Source of the DNA: Romanomermis culicivorax
Taxonomy: Eukaryota > Nematoda > Enoplea > Mermithida > Mermithidae
NCBI GenBank assembly: GCA_963922205.1
Contig: CAWUHX010000147.1
Location: forward strand, 310,001-374,000
Length of the DNA: 64,000 nt
Direction: 5' to 3'
Shown: positions 1-12,342 of the stretch, piece by piece
How the letters are laid out: every line of letters begins with the position of its first letter
Numbering within the stretch: position 1 is the stretch's first letter
Position numbers and translations under genes: made by a program
The notes under the pieces: generated by a model
Database searches by the model: none
Told to the model about the DNA's origin: nothing
What the model saw: only the letters and a program-made list of their open reading frames with translations

Positions 1-1435
1 GTTGCAGGTGCATTGCATAATCCAAAAAGCACTACTGAAAATTTCGAATAGTCCATTGTAAGTTATAAAAGCTGTCTTTTCTCTCTCTTTTTAGTAATGG
101 GTATCTGCCAGTATTCCCATGCATGATCAAGTGTTCAGAATAGGGTGGCTCCATGTACAGCATCAAATATATCATCTATTCTAGGTAGCAGGTAACTGTC
201 TTTCTTGGTGATACTGTCAAGTTTCGGGTAATCTATGCAAAAGCAAAATCCTGTCTTCTTGGGCACCAGAACCACTGGGCTGGCCCATGAACTTTGCCAG
301 GGTTTGATCACTCCTTCGTCAACCATCTTATTGGTTTCCTCATCAATGGCTTCTCATTGCTTGTAGGGTACTCTATAGGGTATCTGCCTAATTGGTCTGT
401 TGTCTTCAGTATCAATCATTTGTTCTGCTAAGTTAGTTTTTCCTAAATCTGTTTCATCTCTGGCAAAAAGTGAAGAGAATTGGGCGAGTAACTGTCAAGA
501 TTGACGACCTTGCTTAGGGCTAAGTTTCCCCTGTTTGATTTCCTCATTGATTACTTCTAGAACTTTTTCTGGTATCATACCATTGTTTCCTGCTTCGTAA
601 CTACCCTGGCTGACCAATAGTCAAAGTAAAAACCTGACATCAGGGTGTTTCAGAGGTTTCATTGCATGACCATGGTTGTCTATATACTCGAACTTTCCCT
701 ACTTTGGTGTTTCTATACAGAATAATGGGTGTATTTGTGACATTCAGTACACTAACTGGTATGATTCTATCACCTGGTCGCACTAAACATGAAATGAATT
801 GTAATTGAAATCGATTTAAAAATCGTGGGATTGGTTCAAAAATTGAAGAGTCAACTTTAGCATATGGGGCTTTTAATCTAGCTGTAACAAAAGTAATGGA
901 TCTGGGTGCCAAAGATATGGTCTCGTCTAGAACAGCAATTCGACCTCAGGTCTCTGGTAGATATATCTTAGTGTTTTCATCAGTACTGATTTGTTCCCAA
1001 AGTCAATCTGAGCTTTCTTCCACTGTAAATCAGTTTTAGCAAATCAACGTAAATAATCAGTTCCAAGCAACAGATCATAGGTTGAATCTTTAACTATGTG
1101 AACTCTTAAAAATTTTACTGGAGGTACTACAGAATTCCTGATATTAAGTGACACTTTGATCCAACATGATGCTACAACCTCAGTCCTGATGTTTTTAAAT
1201 ACTCTAAATCCTGGTATCACAGCTGGTAACAAATTGTATCCTCTCTGAGTAGCTAAATCTAAACCTATCAGTGAAATGTCTGATCCAGTGTCAATAAGGG
1301 TTGTAACTAGGACTTCAAAGTCTTCATTAATCCAAACCTCGATAGTTGGGCATCAATCCTGACACAAACACCTGTGGTTAGGGACAGTTGGTAAATTATT
1401 CCTCATCTTGGGTTTCATTGGGGTGACTATCTTTT
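1..1435 (-). pseudogene. Gypsy element G5, pol fragment (protease to start of RT)
   Basis: Minus-strand remains of a Ty3/Gypsy pol gene, read from about 1435 down to the window edge. The protease part (about 1380-1040) and the linker to RT (about 912-640) match the G2 element at 21.5-22.3 kb. RT follows (about 350-1), with WASPVVLVPKKTG and the LPRIDDIFDAVHGATLF stretch. The RT palm YxDD lies beyond the left edge. Many stops and frameshifts make it non-functional. It is one half of an element cut by G1; the other half, the envelope C-terminus, is at 11586-12096 on the same strand. G5 and G2 are clearly the same family. Gypsy identity is firm; the finer lineage is not established. Confidence 0.85.
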
Positions 1436-2092
1436 TGTAAAGAAGAATTATTTTTAGATAAAGTTTACTGTAGTTTTATTATGACAAATTGTTTTCTTAT
1501 TTTTATGATTTCTAGACGATATTTGTAATCCTGTCACTAGTTCCTAACACTGCCATTCCAGAAAGTTCCAAACTCTGACCAATTTGCGTCAATACCTCAA
1601 TCCTGAACTTACCAATCCTATAGTCAGCATACATGGTTGATTCATTAGCCTTGGCTAATGCAGTTTGGACCTTATGTGTCTGTCAACTATTTATCATAGC
1701 AAATGCTATCTAGTCCAGCTATCTCACCAAAATATGTGATCCAATGTCCTATTCTTATCTAACAATAATGAAACCTATCTAAATTTTACCACACCCTAAC
1801 TACTCTAATCCTCTACCATAAAACCTCCTCCATATAACCTAACATTACCAGTTTTCTAAAAGTACCAATTTTCAAATAATAATTTTTAGTGTATTTTGTT
1901 AGCCTTAAAACTTTTCATAATTTGTTAGTTTAAATTTCTAAAGTTCGCCGTTGGGCATTTGGATATACCTTTATCGAGAAATTATGGCGCCATGTTTGTT
2001 TTATGCATGGAAAAGTAGTTTTTTAAATTGTTAGTTTATTCAATAAAAATCTCAAAAGTCTTCATTTTTCATTTTGTCATTTGCCTTTGACA
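1436..2092 (+). repeat. 5' LTR of G1
   Basis: 657-bp LTR, TGTAAAGAAG to CTTTGACA, matching 10930-11585. I counted about 55 differences by hand (roughly 92% identity). It contains the shared blocks GTTCGCCGTTGGGC and TTATGGCGCCA. The primer-binding site just after it (from 2093) was not recognised as complementary to a known tRNA. Confidence 0.9.
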
Positions 2093-2329
2093 AAAGATAG
2101 CGAGGCTGGAAAAAATTTAATTTTTAAATTAAAACAAAAACAAAAATTACATTTTTCAACATTTTTTCAAAAAAAAACTTTTTTCTTATCAGTTCCTGTG
2201 CTTTTTTGCTTTCCTTTCTTTTTATGAATTTTGTATTCATTTTCTTCTGTATCTTGGGTGTCACATTAGATAAGGCACAAATTGTTTAGTGACCCAAATA
2301 AAATTTTTTTCTTGTGTGCAAAAAATTTT

Positions 2330-2640
2330 TCAGTTCTACAGCAAGGTTACATAGCTAGCATAGAACAAAAATCATTTCCATATTCACGACAGCTGTCATA
2401 TTCAGTGCAAAATCGCACTAATTCTTGTTTCTACAGCATGGTTATTCAGAAATAATCAGCATAGAAATTTTCAAATCACTTATACAGCACAGTTATCAGT
2501 TCGATAATGAGCATAGAAAAATTTTTCAATTCTGCAGCACGGTTATTTCCACAAATCTTTGCGACTGATCTCGACAGCACAGCTAATTTTTTTCCAAGCA
2601 AGCATAGAGATAACCTTCTCAATTTTCACACAAACGTGAA
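2330..2640 (+). repeat. Degenerate ~50-bp tandem repeat in the G1 leader
   Basis: Four to five imperfect copies of a unit of about 50 bp lie between the 5' LTR and gag. Each has CAGCAnGGTTAT near the start and AGCATAGA towards the end (for example near 2338, 2437, 2484, 2537 and 2575). Nothing is coded here. Leader repeats in Gypsy elements can bind host proteins, as in the Drosophila gypsy insulator, but no such function is shown. Confidence 0.6.
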
Positions 2641-2697
2641 AATTAAATTTTTGTGTTTTGTAAATTATAATTTTCATTTTTTCTGTAAAATTCAAGT

Positions 2698-4290
2698 GTG
2701 GATAAACCAAAATCAAGCTCAAAACGTTTAAGAAATCAACCTTTATCTGATCCAAACTTATCCTTAAGTGAACAGTACAAAAACATAATTCATAGTGCAA
2801 GAAAGTCAGTTGTATCTACCACTGAAGATCAAAAAGTTTCTAACATGGCAATTGACCCGAATGTGTTAGAACTGACTATTAATCAAACCTTAAAAAATAT
2901 CTTAGCACCTGTTGATCAAGGAATAAATGATCTTTATACTATGCAAGATGACACACAATTAGCTGATACAAATAGAAAAATTGCCAATCTCACACAGGTT
3001 CTTCAAACTGTAAATCTGGTGGACACAACTGTAGAAATAAGAAGAGCCATGCGATTTAATCCTATCTTCCCTCTGAGGCCCCCTACAATGTTTTGGGCAT
3101 CTTTGGGTGAAAATTAGTCAGACTGGTTCGAAAAATTGGAACAGTACATGTGTTTACAAGGTATCTCTGACACAGATGATGTATACAAAAAAGCCTATCT
3201 TGAAGCAAACTTGTCAATTAAAATGTCCTAATAATCCTCCAACCGCCTATGATCAGTTTAAGCTGAAACTCATAGTAATTTACCCAGATGGCAGAGATTG
3301 TGATGTCAATCAGCAAATCATCTATGATCGTAAGCAGCCTTTTAATGAAACTGCAGTTGAATATCTTGAAGCACTTCAAAAATTAGCATGCGCTGCATAT
3401 CCAAACCTTGACCAAAATGCAAAGCAAACAATCATCAAACCTATCTCCTTACGTGGCTTGAAAAATCAAATACGTGAAGCTATAAAATTCAGGGAATTTT
3501 CCAGCCTTTCAGAAGCATGTAAATCAGCTTGTTATATGGAATCCCAGCTTATGAGAGAAGATATCTATAGAGGTCACTCATCAAATAACAATACAACATG
3601 TTCTTTAGCCATTCAAGATCAAAAAAATAAACGACTTGAAAATCAACTACACGAGCTCCAGTATCAAATAAAAGCAGCAAATTCCAATCATCTACAACTG
3701 TATTGTAACCTGTGTAAAACCAATACCCACATTACCGAAAATTGCCGAAAATGCAACAACCATGATCAATATCAAATCCAAGCAAGAAAATGTGCCATTT
3801 GGCTAATCAATGTCGTTCGCCATGTAGAAATTGTGGACGAACAGGTCATAAGACCTCTGCCTGTCTTATGTCCAAAAGAAAAGGTAACAATCAATCTTCT
3901 TTGTTCAACAGAAATGGTAACTTCAATTTTCATCGACAAAACCCAGCACGAAACAATTTTTCATCAAAATACTATCTGTTCCCTTGATCTTGAAGATGAA
4001 AATTTAGCTATTTTTTATTCAGAACCCATGTCAAATGAAATATCAGATGCTTTTGTAAATTGCAATTTAGATCCATTTTGTACGTGCAAATATTGTCTTC
4101 AACATGGTACAAAAAATGATTTGGACAAATGGCAGACCAATACTGCACAACCGATCATTCCACAAGTTGACCCACCACCACCATAAAAATATCAAACAGA
4201 AACAATCATGGACACTGATCATCCGAAAACACCACAAATTGATGAGCATGAATTGGCTATTGACAAACTCACATAGGCCCTTAACACCAT
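2698..4290 (+). pseudogene. G1 gag (capsid and zinc knuckles), broken
   Basis: Structural polyprotein remains. The first codon in the expected place is GTG (2698), where the G4 gag has ATG, so the start codon has probably mutated. The capsid region (about 3060-3580) has the retrotransposon-gag pattern seen in G3, including the DGRDCDVNQQIIYDRKQ stretch. It is broken by a TAG at 3115 and a frame change near 3230. A CCHC knuckle (CNLCKTNTHITENC) is near 3703. A second (CRNCGRTGHKTSAC) near 3826 is in another frame, so a frameshift separates them. A Cys-rich stretch (CTCKYC) near 4080 leads towards env. Confidence 0.85.
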
Positions 4291-4294
4291 TGAA

Positions 4295-6237
4295 ATGGAA
4301 TGTGAGCACGAAGATGATCTGATTATTAAAGAAAAATGCAGAAAGCATGCATCCAGTATAAAACTGCAACTAGCTCAAGTCATAACCAGTAAGATCAAAC
4401 CCATTTCTTCTTGTGTTGCATCATTTTTAAATGTATTCCCTATTTCAAAGGTTAAAGGTTATCTGGAATCGATTGTTAACCATGATGAACCAAAGTGCAT
4501 TTGCAATTCTAAAACCACACACCTCAACTTTTGCAGTGACAAGATAATTTATTTTTTTCATATTACCAGTATCATATTCTTAAGCTTAATTTTCTTAATG
4601 CCGTTTAGTAAAGAATATCAAATATGTGGTGCATCAAAAACTGGTCATGCTCTCGAAATTCCTAGAAACATAAATTGCAAACCTCCTACCGAAATTTTAA
4701 AGCCATACTCTCTCAACCTCACAGTCTATACCCCCAGAAGTGAACCAATCTTTACAAAAGCTTTTAAATGTTTTGTTAGAAATCGTTTCATATGCACAAA
4801 TATGGGGTTATTTGGATCAAAAGGCATTGTTGTTGATCAGATTTCCACAACTCATGTCAATGCACTACAATGCATGAATGAGTAAAAAATAAGACCTATC
4901 ATAACAAAGTTCTTGTAAAAATGCATGATGGATTGTGGTCCACCAATCAGTCTTTAACTGTAAATTTTTCTTGGTGTTGTAAAGATTTTTGTCAAACTAT
5001 CGAAAATTTTTTCATAGAGGAAGGTCAAATAGCCACCTTGGATGGTAAACTCCTATCCAGTGACCTTGGTGATTTGGGTGGTTGTGTACCTAATGCAGGA
5101 CAATGTGCCAATCAGGAAAGTACAATCATCTGGAACCAAACAACCTTTACACACATTTGTCCAGTAGTTCTGAAAGATACCTACATGGCTAAAATCAGTG
5201 GCAAGTATATCATTGTCGACCAACTTCAAGGAGCTTTTAAGCTCAAATCAGCTTACAAAAATTGCCTGGAACTACCTAATGCCTTATATACTTATCAAGG
5301 AATTGTTATCATGATTAAAAATGGTTATAACATAAACATGACGAAAAAATACAAAATTTCTCTTCGGATCCAATCAACGCAAAGCTTAATTATCTCGAGC
5401 ATAAAATTATTGAAAATGAAAAACAAAATTTCTGATACATCTGGCTAGAAATGTGCCTCTATGCTCAAAACTATTTGGATTTAATTTGGAAAATGCTCTT
5501 GTTTGACCCTACCCTTGGAATCCCTGCTTTGCTGCAAAGATGGGACATAACAGCTGACTTTACAGGGGAAATTTTAACAGTATGGTCTTGCAAGAAAGTG
5601 GAAGTTCGGAAAATTTATGATGACCATAAAATCGGTTCCACGTGTTATAAATATCTACCCATTCTTGTTGACAACTATACTATGTTTGTGACCCCCGGTG
5701 GAATAGACCTAACGGAATTTAGCTCAACTGTTGATTGTACTCATCAACATGTGTCTATTTTCAAGAAAAACGCAAAATGGACCGCTAAAACTGGACCTAT
5801 TCACGTTAGCTATGTTTCAGTGGAATTACTATGAAAAGGCCACCATAAAATGTTTCAGTTCGATACTCCATCTATTTTTCATGATAAATTAGCTTTGGCT
5901 CTGACAAATTTTGCATTTTTGTGCCAATATCTATCTAAGACACAAAAACTAGAAGCTATTTTGAATAATGTTGTTAATTATACATCAGCTCTTTCTTTGC
6001 AGCCTGATGTAATATACAGTACCTTATCAGGTGCAGGAACAGGTGTAAAAACAGCTATACATGGAATAGGCCAATCTTTTGAACATGTTATTAAAACAGA
6101 AGGTGACATATAGTCAAATATTTTTTGTAATTTGATCAACGGACCACTTCAACTTATATTAAATAGTGTGGTCATTCTTCTCGTCATTTTAGCTATGTTA
6201 TTTAGCATACGTTGTTCTTATTTGGTATATAGCTAAA
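4295..6237 (+). pseudogene. G1 envelope-like glycoprotein between gag and pol
   Basis: Envelope homologue of the G3 glycoprotein, in several frame-shifted pieces. A hydrophobic signal-like segment (about 4537-4610) precedes the ectodomain, which starts near EYQICGASKTGH. Conserved landmarks follow in order: GLFGSKGIV (about 4805), the WCC motif (about 4972), SDLGDLGGC (about 5059), ITADFTGEILTVW (about 5548), YKYLPI (about 5650), FDTPSIFHD (about 5860) and the DVIYSTLSGAGTG region (about 6005). A membrane-spanning stretch (about 6140-6210) ends it, just before the protease ORF. No ORF spans the whole gene. Placement between gag and pol is the same as in G2, G3 and G4. Confidence 0.8.
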
Positions 6238-6306
6238 TGAAAAGCTAGACTCCAAAACAACTGTTCTTGTGAACCGCCTATTTCTTTTGGCCAAGCTCTT
6301 TTAGAA

Positions 6307-8580
6307 ATGTCCAAAATCCAAACAAAAACGAAAAATAAAATGGACCGTCCTTCTTCATCCAAATTTAACGTTTGTTTCAACAAAGTTAAAAATAAGGTAA
6401 ATATAGAAGAATCATTAAATCTTTGCATAAATTCACAGAAAAGAACACCATACATTAATGTTACCTTCAAAGATCAACTTACAGTACATGCATTAATTGA
6501 TACAGCATCTGTCTACTCAATCATTGATGCTGATATTGTCAAAAAAATACCAAACTTAAGAATTCTCACAACAACTGCTCATCCTATAGCAGCTGATAAA
6601 AGTCCGATTAAGCTTAGTGGAGCAGTTTTCCTTACAATTTCAACTTATGACGTTTCAGAAACTCTCCTTGTTCAAATACAAGAAAATTGTATGGCAAACT
6701 TGATCTTAGGTACAAATTTTCTTAATCGATTTAAAAGCATTGAATTCAATTGGGAAAATTCTTTTATCCGATTCAAAAATTGTCATATTCTTTGTGAAGG
6801 TATGAATTTTAATTCTCCATCAAATCGAAGTGCATTATTCATTGATGAGACAATGTGCCTCGATCCAAGATCTGTGAATATCATTTCTGCTATGGTTCCC
6901 AAACCATATGCAAAACTGTTAAATGACATCATTTTTCAACCGAAACTTATGGGAGAAAAGTTCCAAAATATCTATTTTGCCTCATCTATTGGTAAGATCA
7001 CCAATAATTGTATCCCCATTCAAGTTATTAATTTGAATCCGTATACAATTGAGCTTTATTCAGGCACGAAAATTGGTGATATAAAATGTTTTGCTGATCA
7101 ATCTCCCTCAAATCTTAGCAGAAACACTGTTGAAAGTCAAAATTTCGAACATAATTCCCAACTCATTACTCATGAATGGATACAGAAAAATTGTAATGTT
7201 TCACTTCATTTGAATGAACCAGACAAAAACAAACTTTTTGATTTACTATTGCGCTATCCTCATTTATATGTACTTGATGAAAAAGACACGGGAAAAACTA
7301 CATTAGTTCAACATGAAATTAACACTGCTGATCACAAACCTATCAGAAAGTTTCTTTTCCGAACATCTCCAAAGGAGAAAGAATTTATCACAAATGAAGT
7401 AAAAGCCATGGAAGCTAAATATATCATCCAAAATAGTACTCCACCATGGTCTACCAACTCAGTTTTGGTACCAAAGAAAGATGGTGGATACCGATTATGC
7501 ATTGATTTTCGTGGCTTAAACAAAATGACAAAAGATAATGTGTACCCCTTACCCAGAATCGACGACATCCTAGACACACTAAATGGCATGTTGTACTTTA
7601 CAACCCTAGACCAAGCCAATGCATATTGGTCCATTCCTATCACACCTCAGGACTGAGAGAAAACAGCCTTTTTGACCCCAACTGGTCTATATGAATTTAA
7701 TTACCTACCATTTGGTTTGTGTAATGCGTCTGCAACCTTTCAGAGGTTAATGGACCTACTTTTATCTGGTTTACAATGGTCCACATGTCTAGTCTACCTC
7801 GACGACATTCTCATATTTGCCAAATCACATGATTAAATGCTTTCCCGACTTAAAGCAGTTTTGGATCATTTACTGCATGGTGGAATGAAATTATGTCTTA
7901 ACAAATGTAAATTTAGCTTTCAAGAAGTCAAATATCTTGGTTACAAAATATCAGCTAAAGGCATTAGCCCAGACGACTCAAAAATCCAAGCTGTAAAAAT
8001 TATTCAGGCACCCAAAATGGTAAAAGAAGTAAAATCATTCCTAGGTCTTATATCGTATTATAGAAAGTTTATACCAAACTGTGCTCAAATCTTCCAACCT
8101 TTGACCCAACTCTTGAAAAAGAATGCAAAATTTGTGTGGGGGAAAGACAAATGACAGCTTTCGAAAACCTGAAAAGTAAACTAATTAATCTGCCAATTCT
8201 GAACCATCCAGATTTCACAAAACCCTTCATTCTACAAACTGATGCGTCCAAACAAGGTATAGGAGCTGTTCTCACTCAAATTGATTCTGATACTAAGGAG
8301 CACCCTGTTGCTTTTGCAAGCAGAACTTTAAAACCAGCAGAGAGAAATTATCCGATCACTGAACTTGAAACTTAAGCAGTCATTGAATTTGTAAAGTATT
8401 TCCGCCCATATCTTTATCAACAAGAAGTTACCATTCGAACTGATCATATGGCTGTAAAATCAGTTTTGGAAAAATCAAACCCTAAAAGACATATAATTTG
8501 CTGGGGACTAGCATTAGCAGGTACAAAATTGAACATTCAGCCCAGAAAAAGACACGAATTCCAATGCAGAGACATTGTCA
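6307..8580 (+). pseudogene. G1 pol: protease, reverse transcriptase and RNase H
   Basis: Aspartic protease at about 6470-6760: the active site reads LIDTASVYSIID, so DTG/DTA with alanine replacing glycine, followed by ANLILGTNFLNRF. RT runs about 7310-8100: KKDGGYRLCIDFRGLN, motif A as LDQANAYWSIPI, and the catalytic YLDD near 7797. TGA at 7654 and TAA at 7834 interrupt it. A frameshift near 8150 leads into RNase H: QTDASKQGIGAVL near 8237, then ITELET followed by TAA (8373) where G3 has Leu, then a TDH motif near 8440. The gene is dead but easily recognised as Ty3/Gypsy pol. Confidence 0.9.
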
Positions 8581-10891
8581 AGATTTCCTGGTCCAACAGT
8601 TAAACGTGTGTTTGATATAGAAATTGATGACATTGCACGTCCACAAGAAACAAAACAATATGAGTTCAACATCAACCCCATCTCTGAAGAACAAATTGAC
8701 TTGGAAAATTTGCAGAGAAATGACGAACTCTTGATACCAATAATCACATCATTTGGTGAAGGAAGAGAAGAAAGTGATTCTTTTCCAACCTATCTGCTCA
8801 AAACTAACATATATAAAATCGAGAATGATATTCATAAAATCGTAATTCCCACATCATTGATAAACTTAGTCATCCAAACTCATCATGATGATGAACTAGC
8901 AGGACATTTTGGTTCAAAGAAGACCATACAGTTAATTGAAAAACGATATTTTTGGCAAACCTGGATGACAGATATAACAAATTATTGTAAAATGTAACGA
9001 CCAGTTCTTAGTGATACTTTACTTGATCCAAGAACAGAGATGGGGACAAACGGGGCGATTAGTGAATGCGACAGCTATATTATAAAAACGAAATCGACGA
9101 TTGCTTTGGTCGTCGATAATACAAGAAAACGAATGCCTGCAAATAAACTCGCTTCCTCGCTTTGGAAATCTCACTTTTCAATGAAGAGATGCTTGCAAAT
9201 AAAATTAACAACCGCAAATTCTGATTAAGTCATGCTTTGCTTCTCTTTAAATATAGCTTCTGTGGCCACTCCATTGATTTTGAGGGAGGTCTTGTTTCTG
9301 TCGATCTTCTTCCACCAATTGCTGCTTCGCTTACCTGTTTCGGCCATCTGTATGCTTCTTTAGCCACGTCTCTTGCTTTAATTTATTCTTAATTTCCATG
9401 CTTACATGCTTTATTATACAGTATGCTTTGCTGCACCTATATGTTTTTGGTTTTTCATGTGTTTTTCGGTTTTCCATGCATTCTTTCTAAATCTTCTGTC
9501 TGGGTCGGGATTTCTGTACTACCTACATGGGCAGATGTGTTTACGCATCTGGGGGGAATTATTGTACTTACGGAATGTATATATTCATGTGCATTATGAG
9601 GGCCAGGTGCCAATGTGCAAATAATTATGTATGTCTTAATTGGGTCAATGGGGTGTGGGATGATCAAAACAGAGTGCTTCAAATGAATTTATGAGAATGT
9701 TTGGGTGTGAATTCCAGACACCCTTGAGACGATAGATTAATAAATGAAATTATATTTGATAAATGAATATCACAAAGTGTACATTCTGTATTTAAATTAC
9801 TGCGTTAGCATGTACATTACAAAAACCTGTACAATCTGCCAGAAAAATAAACCATTGTGGAAAAAGACTAAAGCTTCATTAAAACCAATCCCAATCGATG
9901 GACCTTTTGAAAGAATTGCTGTCGACTATATGGGTCCCTTACCGCTGACCCAACAAGGAAATCGTTTTATCGTTGTTTTTATCAACTGATTTACAAAGTA
10001 TATTGAAGCATTTGCAACACCCGATATCACAGCTAATACTATAGCCCAACTTTTTGTAAATCATATAGTTTGTCATCATGAAGCTCCAAGCATTTAAGAG
10101 TCCGATCAAAGGACAGATTCTACATCGGAGCTCATGGCTGAAATCACTCAACTTTTTAAAACAAGAAAAATACATACCTCAGCTTATCACCCCATAGCTA
10201 ATGGAGAAGTTGAGCATGCCAATCAAACCTTAATTACCCAAATCCAAATGTACATTCAAAATAGCAACCATGCAGATTGGGACCAGCATTTATCATATGC
10301 CATTTTTGCAACTAATATCCATATCAATGCTAATCATTCACCATTTCAACTAATGTATGGTCATTTACCAAAACTTCTGATAGATGCTGCCCTTAACTTT
10401 AACCCATCAATTTACTTTATTGACCTTGATGATTATCATTTAGAAGTCAAAAAACATTTCACAAAAGGATTAACCATTATCCAAGATCAAGTCCTGAAAG
10501 CTCAAGAAAAATATAAGCAAACGTATGATAAAAATTAAAATAATATCATATACAAAATTGGTGATTAGGTTTGGAAGGCATCCCAAATGATTCTCAAAAA
10601 CCAAGCAAAAAAGTTGCAACCTATTTTCAAGGCCCTTACAAAATTGTCAATATAAAGTACCCCAATCTTTTCCTTGAAAATCCTAACAGTTTGACTGGCT
10701 TCCAGACCATTCATGTCGATCATTCTCGACCGTTTCATGGAAGTCATGATCAAGAAAATCTAGAAGAAGAAAATGTACCTTTGGCGAATTCGAATGAAAA
10801 AGAGAATAAAGCGACAGACGACAATTTGCTGTCAGATCATACACAAGATCGTCAAAATCAGCATACATATAATTTACAGACAAGAAAGTGA
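8575..10891 (+). pseudogene. G1 integrase, split by a solo LTR
   Basis: Integrase with an N-terminal HHCC zinc module (the HH part is about 8880-8992; the CTICQK part resumes at 9826). The catalytic core follows (AVDYMGPLPL near 9916, a degenerate SD motif near 10100, NGEVEHANQTL near 10202) and then a GPY module (FQGPYKI near 10627). The coding line stops at 8992 and resumes at 9826; the intervening 829 bp are an LTR with AAAA duplications. Further breaks are TGA near 9987 and TAA near 10095. The C-terminal tail is acidic and low in complexity. No chromodomain is seen. Confidence 0.88.
8993..9821. mobile_element. Solo LTR inserted in the G1 integrase
   Basis: 829 bp beginning TGTAACGACC and ending GTACATTACA, the TG...CA ends expected of an LTR (TGTAA/TTACA are inverted). 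It is flanked by AAAA on both sides (8989-8992 and 9822-9825). Removing it and one AAAA copy lets the integrase zinc-finger coding line continue in frame. It resembles none of the other LTRs here, so it is a further LTR family left by LTR-LTR recombination. The ORFs inside it look spurious. Confidence 0.8.
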
Positions 10892-10929
10892 TTTGTTCGA
10901 ATGAGGGAGTTCATTATCAAGTGGAGGAA

Positions 10930-11585
10930 TGTAAAGAAGAATCATTTTTAGATAAAGTTTACTGTAGTTTTATTATGACAAATTGTTTTCTTATTTTTAT
11001 TATTTCTAGACAATATTTGTAATCCTGTCACTGGTTCCAAACACTGCAATTCCAGAAAGTTCCAAACTCTGACCAATTTGCGTCAATACATTAATCCTGA
11101 ACTTACCAATCCTATAGTACGCATACCTGGTTGATTCATTTGCCTCGGCTAATGCAGTTTGGCCCTCATGCATCTGTTAACTATTTATCATAGCAAATGC
11201 TACCTAGTCCAGCTATCTTATGAAAATATGGGATCCAATGTCCTATTCTTATCTAACCAAATGAAACCTAGCTAAATTTTACCACACCTTAACTACTCTA
11301 ATCCTCTACCATAAAACTTCCTCCATATAACCTAACATCACCAGTTCTCTATAAATACTAATCTTCTAACAATAAATTTTAGTGTATTTTGATAGCCTTA
11401 AAATTTTTTGTAATTTGTTAGTTTAAATTTCTAAAGTTCGCCGTTGGGCATTTGGATATACCTTTATGGAGCAATTATGGCGCCACGTTTGTTTTATGCA
11501 CAGAAAAGTAGTTTTTTAAATTGTTAGTTTATTTAATAAATATCCCAAAAATCTTCATTTTTCATTTTGTCATTTGCCCCTGACA
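10930..11585 (+). repeat. 3' LTR of G1
   Basis: 656 bp matching 1436-2092. It is preceded by a purine-rich tract (AAGTGGAGGAA, 10919-10929), the likely polypurine tract. It ends CCCCTGACA; the G5 envelope tail resumes immediately after it. Confidence 0.9.
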
Positions 11586-12167
11586 CTTTCAAGTGCCTGA
11601 ACTATAACTTTACCTAATGATTCAAGTTTAATGTCCTCATAGTGCGTTCCTTTCGCCTGTGACACATTCTGTACTTCTGTTACATTATCATTCAGATTGG
11701 TTTCTTTTAATATGACTGATCTGATCAGTTGCTGCTTGGGTTTCTTCACGTCATTTTGATGTTGAGAACTTTACACTAGGCTGTTTCGTTCCTTTTGAGA
11801 ACCATTTTCTTTGAGTAGAATAACTCGAGCATACTTAAGTCTTCTTTCTCAGGTATCTTTGTAAAATAAGCCAGGTTATTGTGGCAACACAGGCCAAAAT
11901 CAAAAGAACTATCAATATGTTGAGTATCAACTGTTGTGGTCCTGATACTAAGTAATTGGTGAGATTAATCAGATTTTTGGTTCCAGTGGTAGCAATGTGT
12001 TCTAGTGAATGGGTGGCTCCTTCTGTGACTTCTTCAATCGCCTTTATGGTACCAGCCAACATTTGATAAACTACAGATGGATCCACTGTTGCCAGGTGCA
12101 GTAGAATTCTACTGTTTTCAGTAGAATTTTTACTCAACAGTGGCAGTGGCAGTAGAATGCCATTCAC
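11586..12167 (-). pseudogene. Gypsy element G5, envelope C-terminus and membrane anchor
   Basis: Minus-strand continuation of G5. It encodes DPSVVYQMLAGT near 12085-12050, then EVTEGATHSLEHIATTGT, then LVSGPQQLILN running into a membrane span (about 11950-11860). It is very close to the G2 envelope tail at 20.96-21.2 kb. Homology stops abruptly at about 12096, where a CAGTAGAATT minisatellite begins; the Ser/Leu-rich N-terminus of the open frame (12096-12167) is that repeat translated, not envelope. The rest of the G5 envelope and gag are not found to the right, so G5 is truncated there. Confidence 0.8.
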
Positions 12168-12275
12168 AGTAGAATTGGCAGTAGAATTTGTTGTATTGCA
12201 GTAGTAGTCAGTAGTATGTCAATTTTCCAGTAGAATTCAGTAGAATTATCTGTTTCTCAGTATAAGTCAGTAGAA
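12096..12275. repeat. Degenerate CAGTAGAATT minisatellite
   Basis: About ten scattered copies of a 10-bp motif, CAGTAGAATT or close variants (CAGTAGAATG, CAGTAGTAG, CAGTAGAAAT), fill this stretch at the broken end of G5. No gene is seen. Confidence 0.65.
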
Positions 12276-12342
12276 ATGAGTAGTTAACTATAACTAATTT
12301 GACTCAGTTTATGTTACTGTAATAAGCATTGATTAATATGAT

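Larger units (their letters stand above)
1436..11585 (+). mobile_element. Gypsy element G1, LTR to LTR, gag-env-pol order, nested in G5
   Basis: Complete but mutated LTR element of about 10.15 kb. It has direct LTRs (1436-2092 and 10930-11585) starting TGTAAAG and ending TGACA, about 92% identical by hand count. Internal order is gag, env, protease, RT, RNase H, integrase. The flanks carry CTTT-like target duplications (1431-1434 and 11586-11589). The G5 sequence on the left (protease) and right (envelope tail) joins up as in G2 at about 21.46 kb once G1 is removed, so G1 is a nested insertion. An 829-bp solo LTR inflates its integrase. Several stops and frameshifts make it inactive. Confidence 0.9.

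Noticed and set aside
135-326. Short minus-strand frame as a separate host gene
   Set aside because: It is the RT segment of G5, matching G2 RT; not an independent gene.
9406-9624. Open frame inside the G1 integrase region
   Set aside because: It lies wholly in the solo LTR and has no protein-family features.
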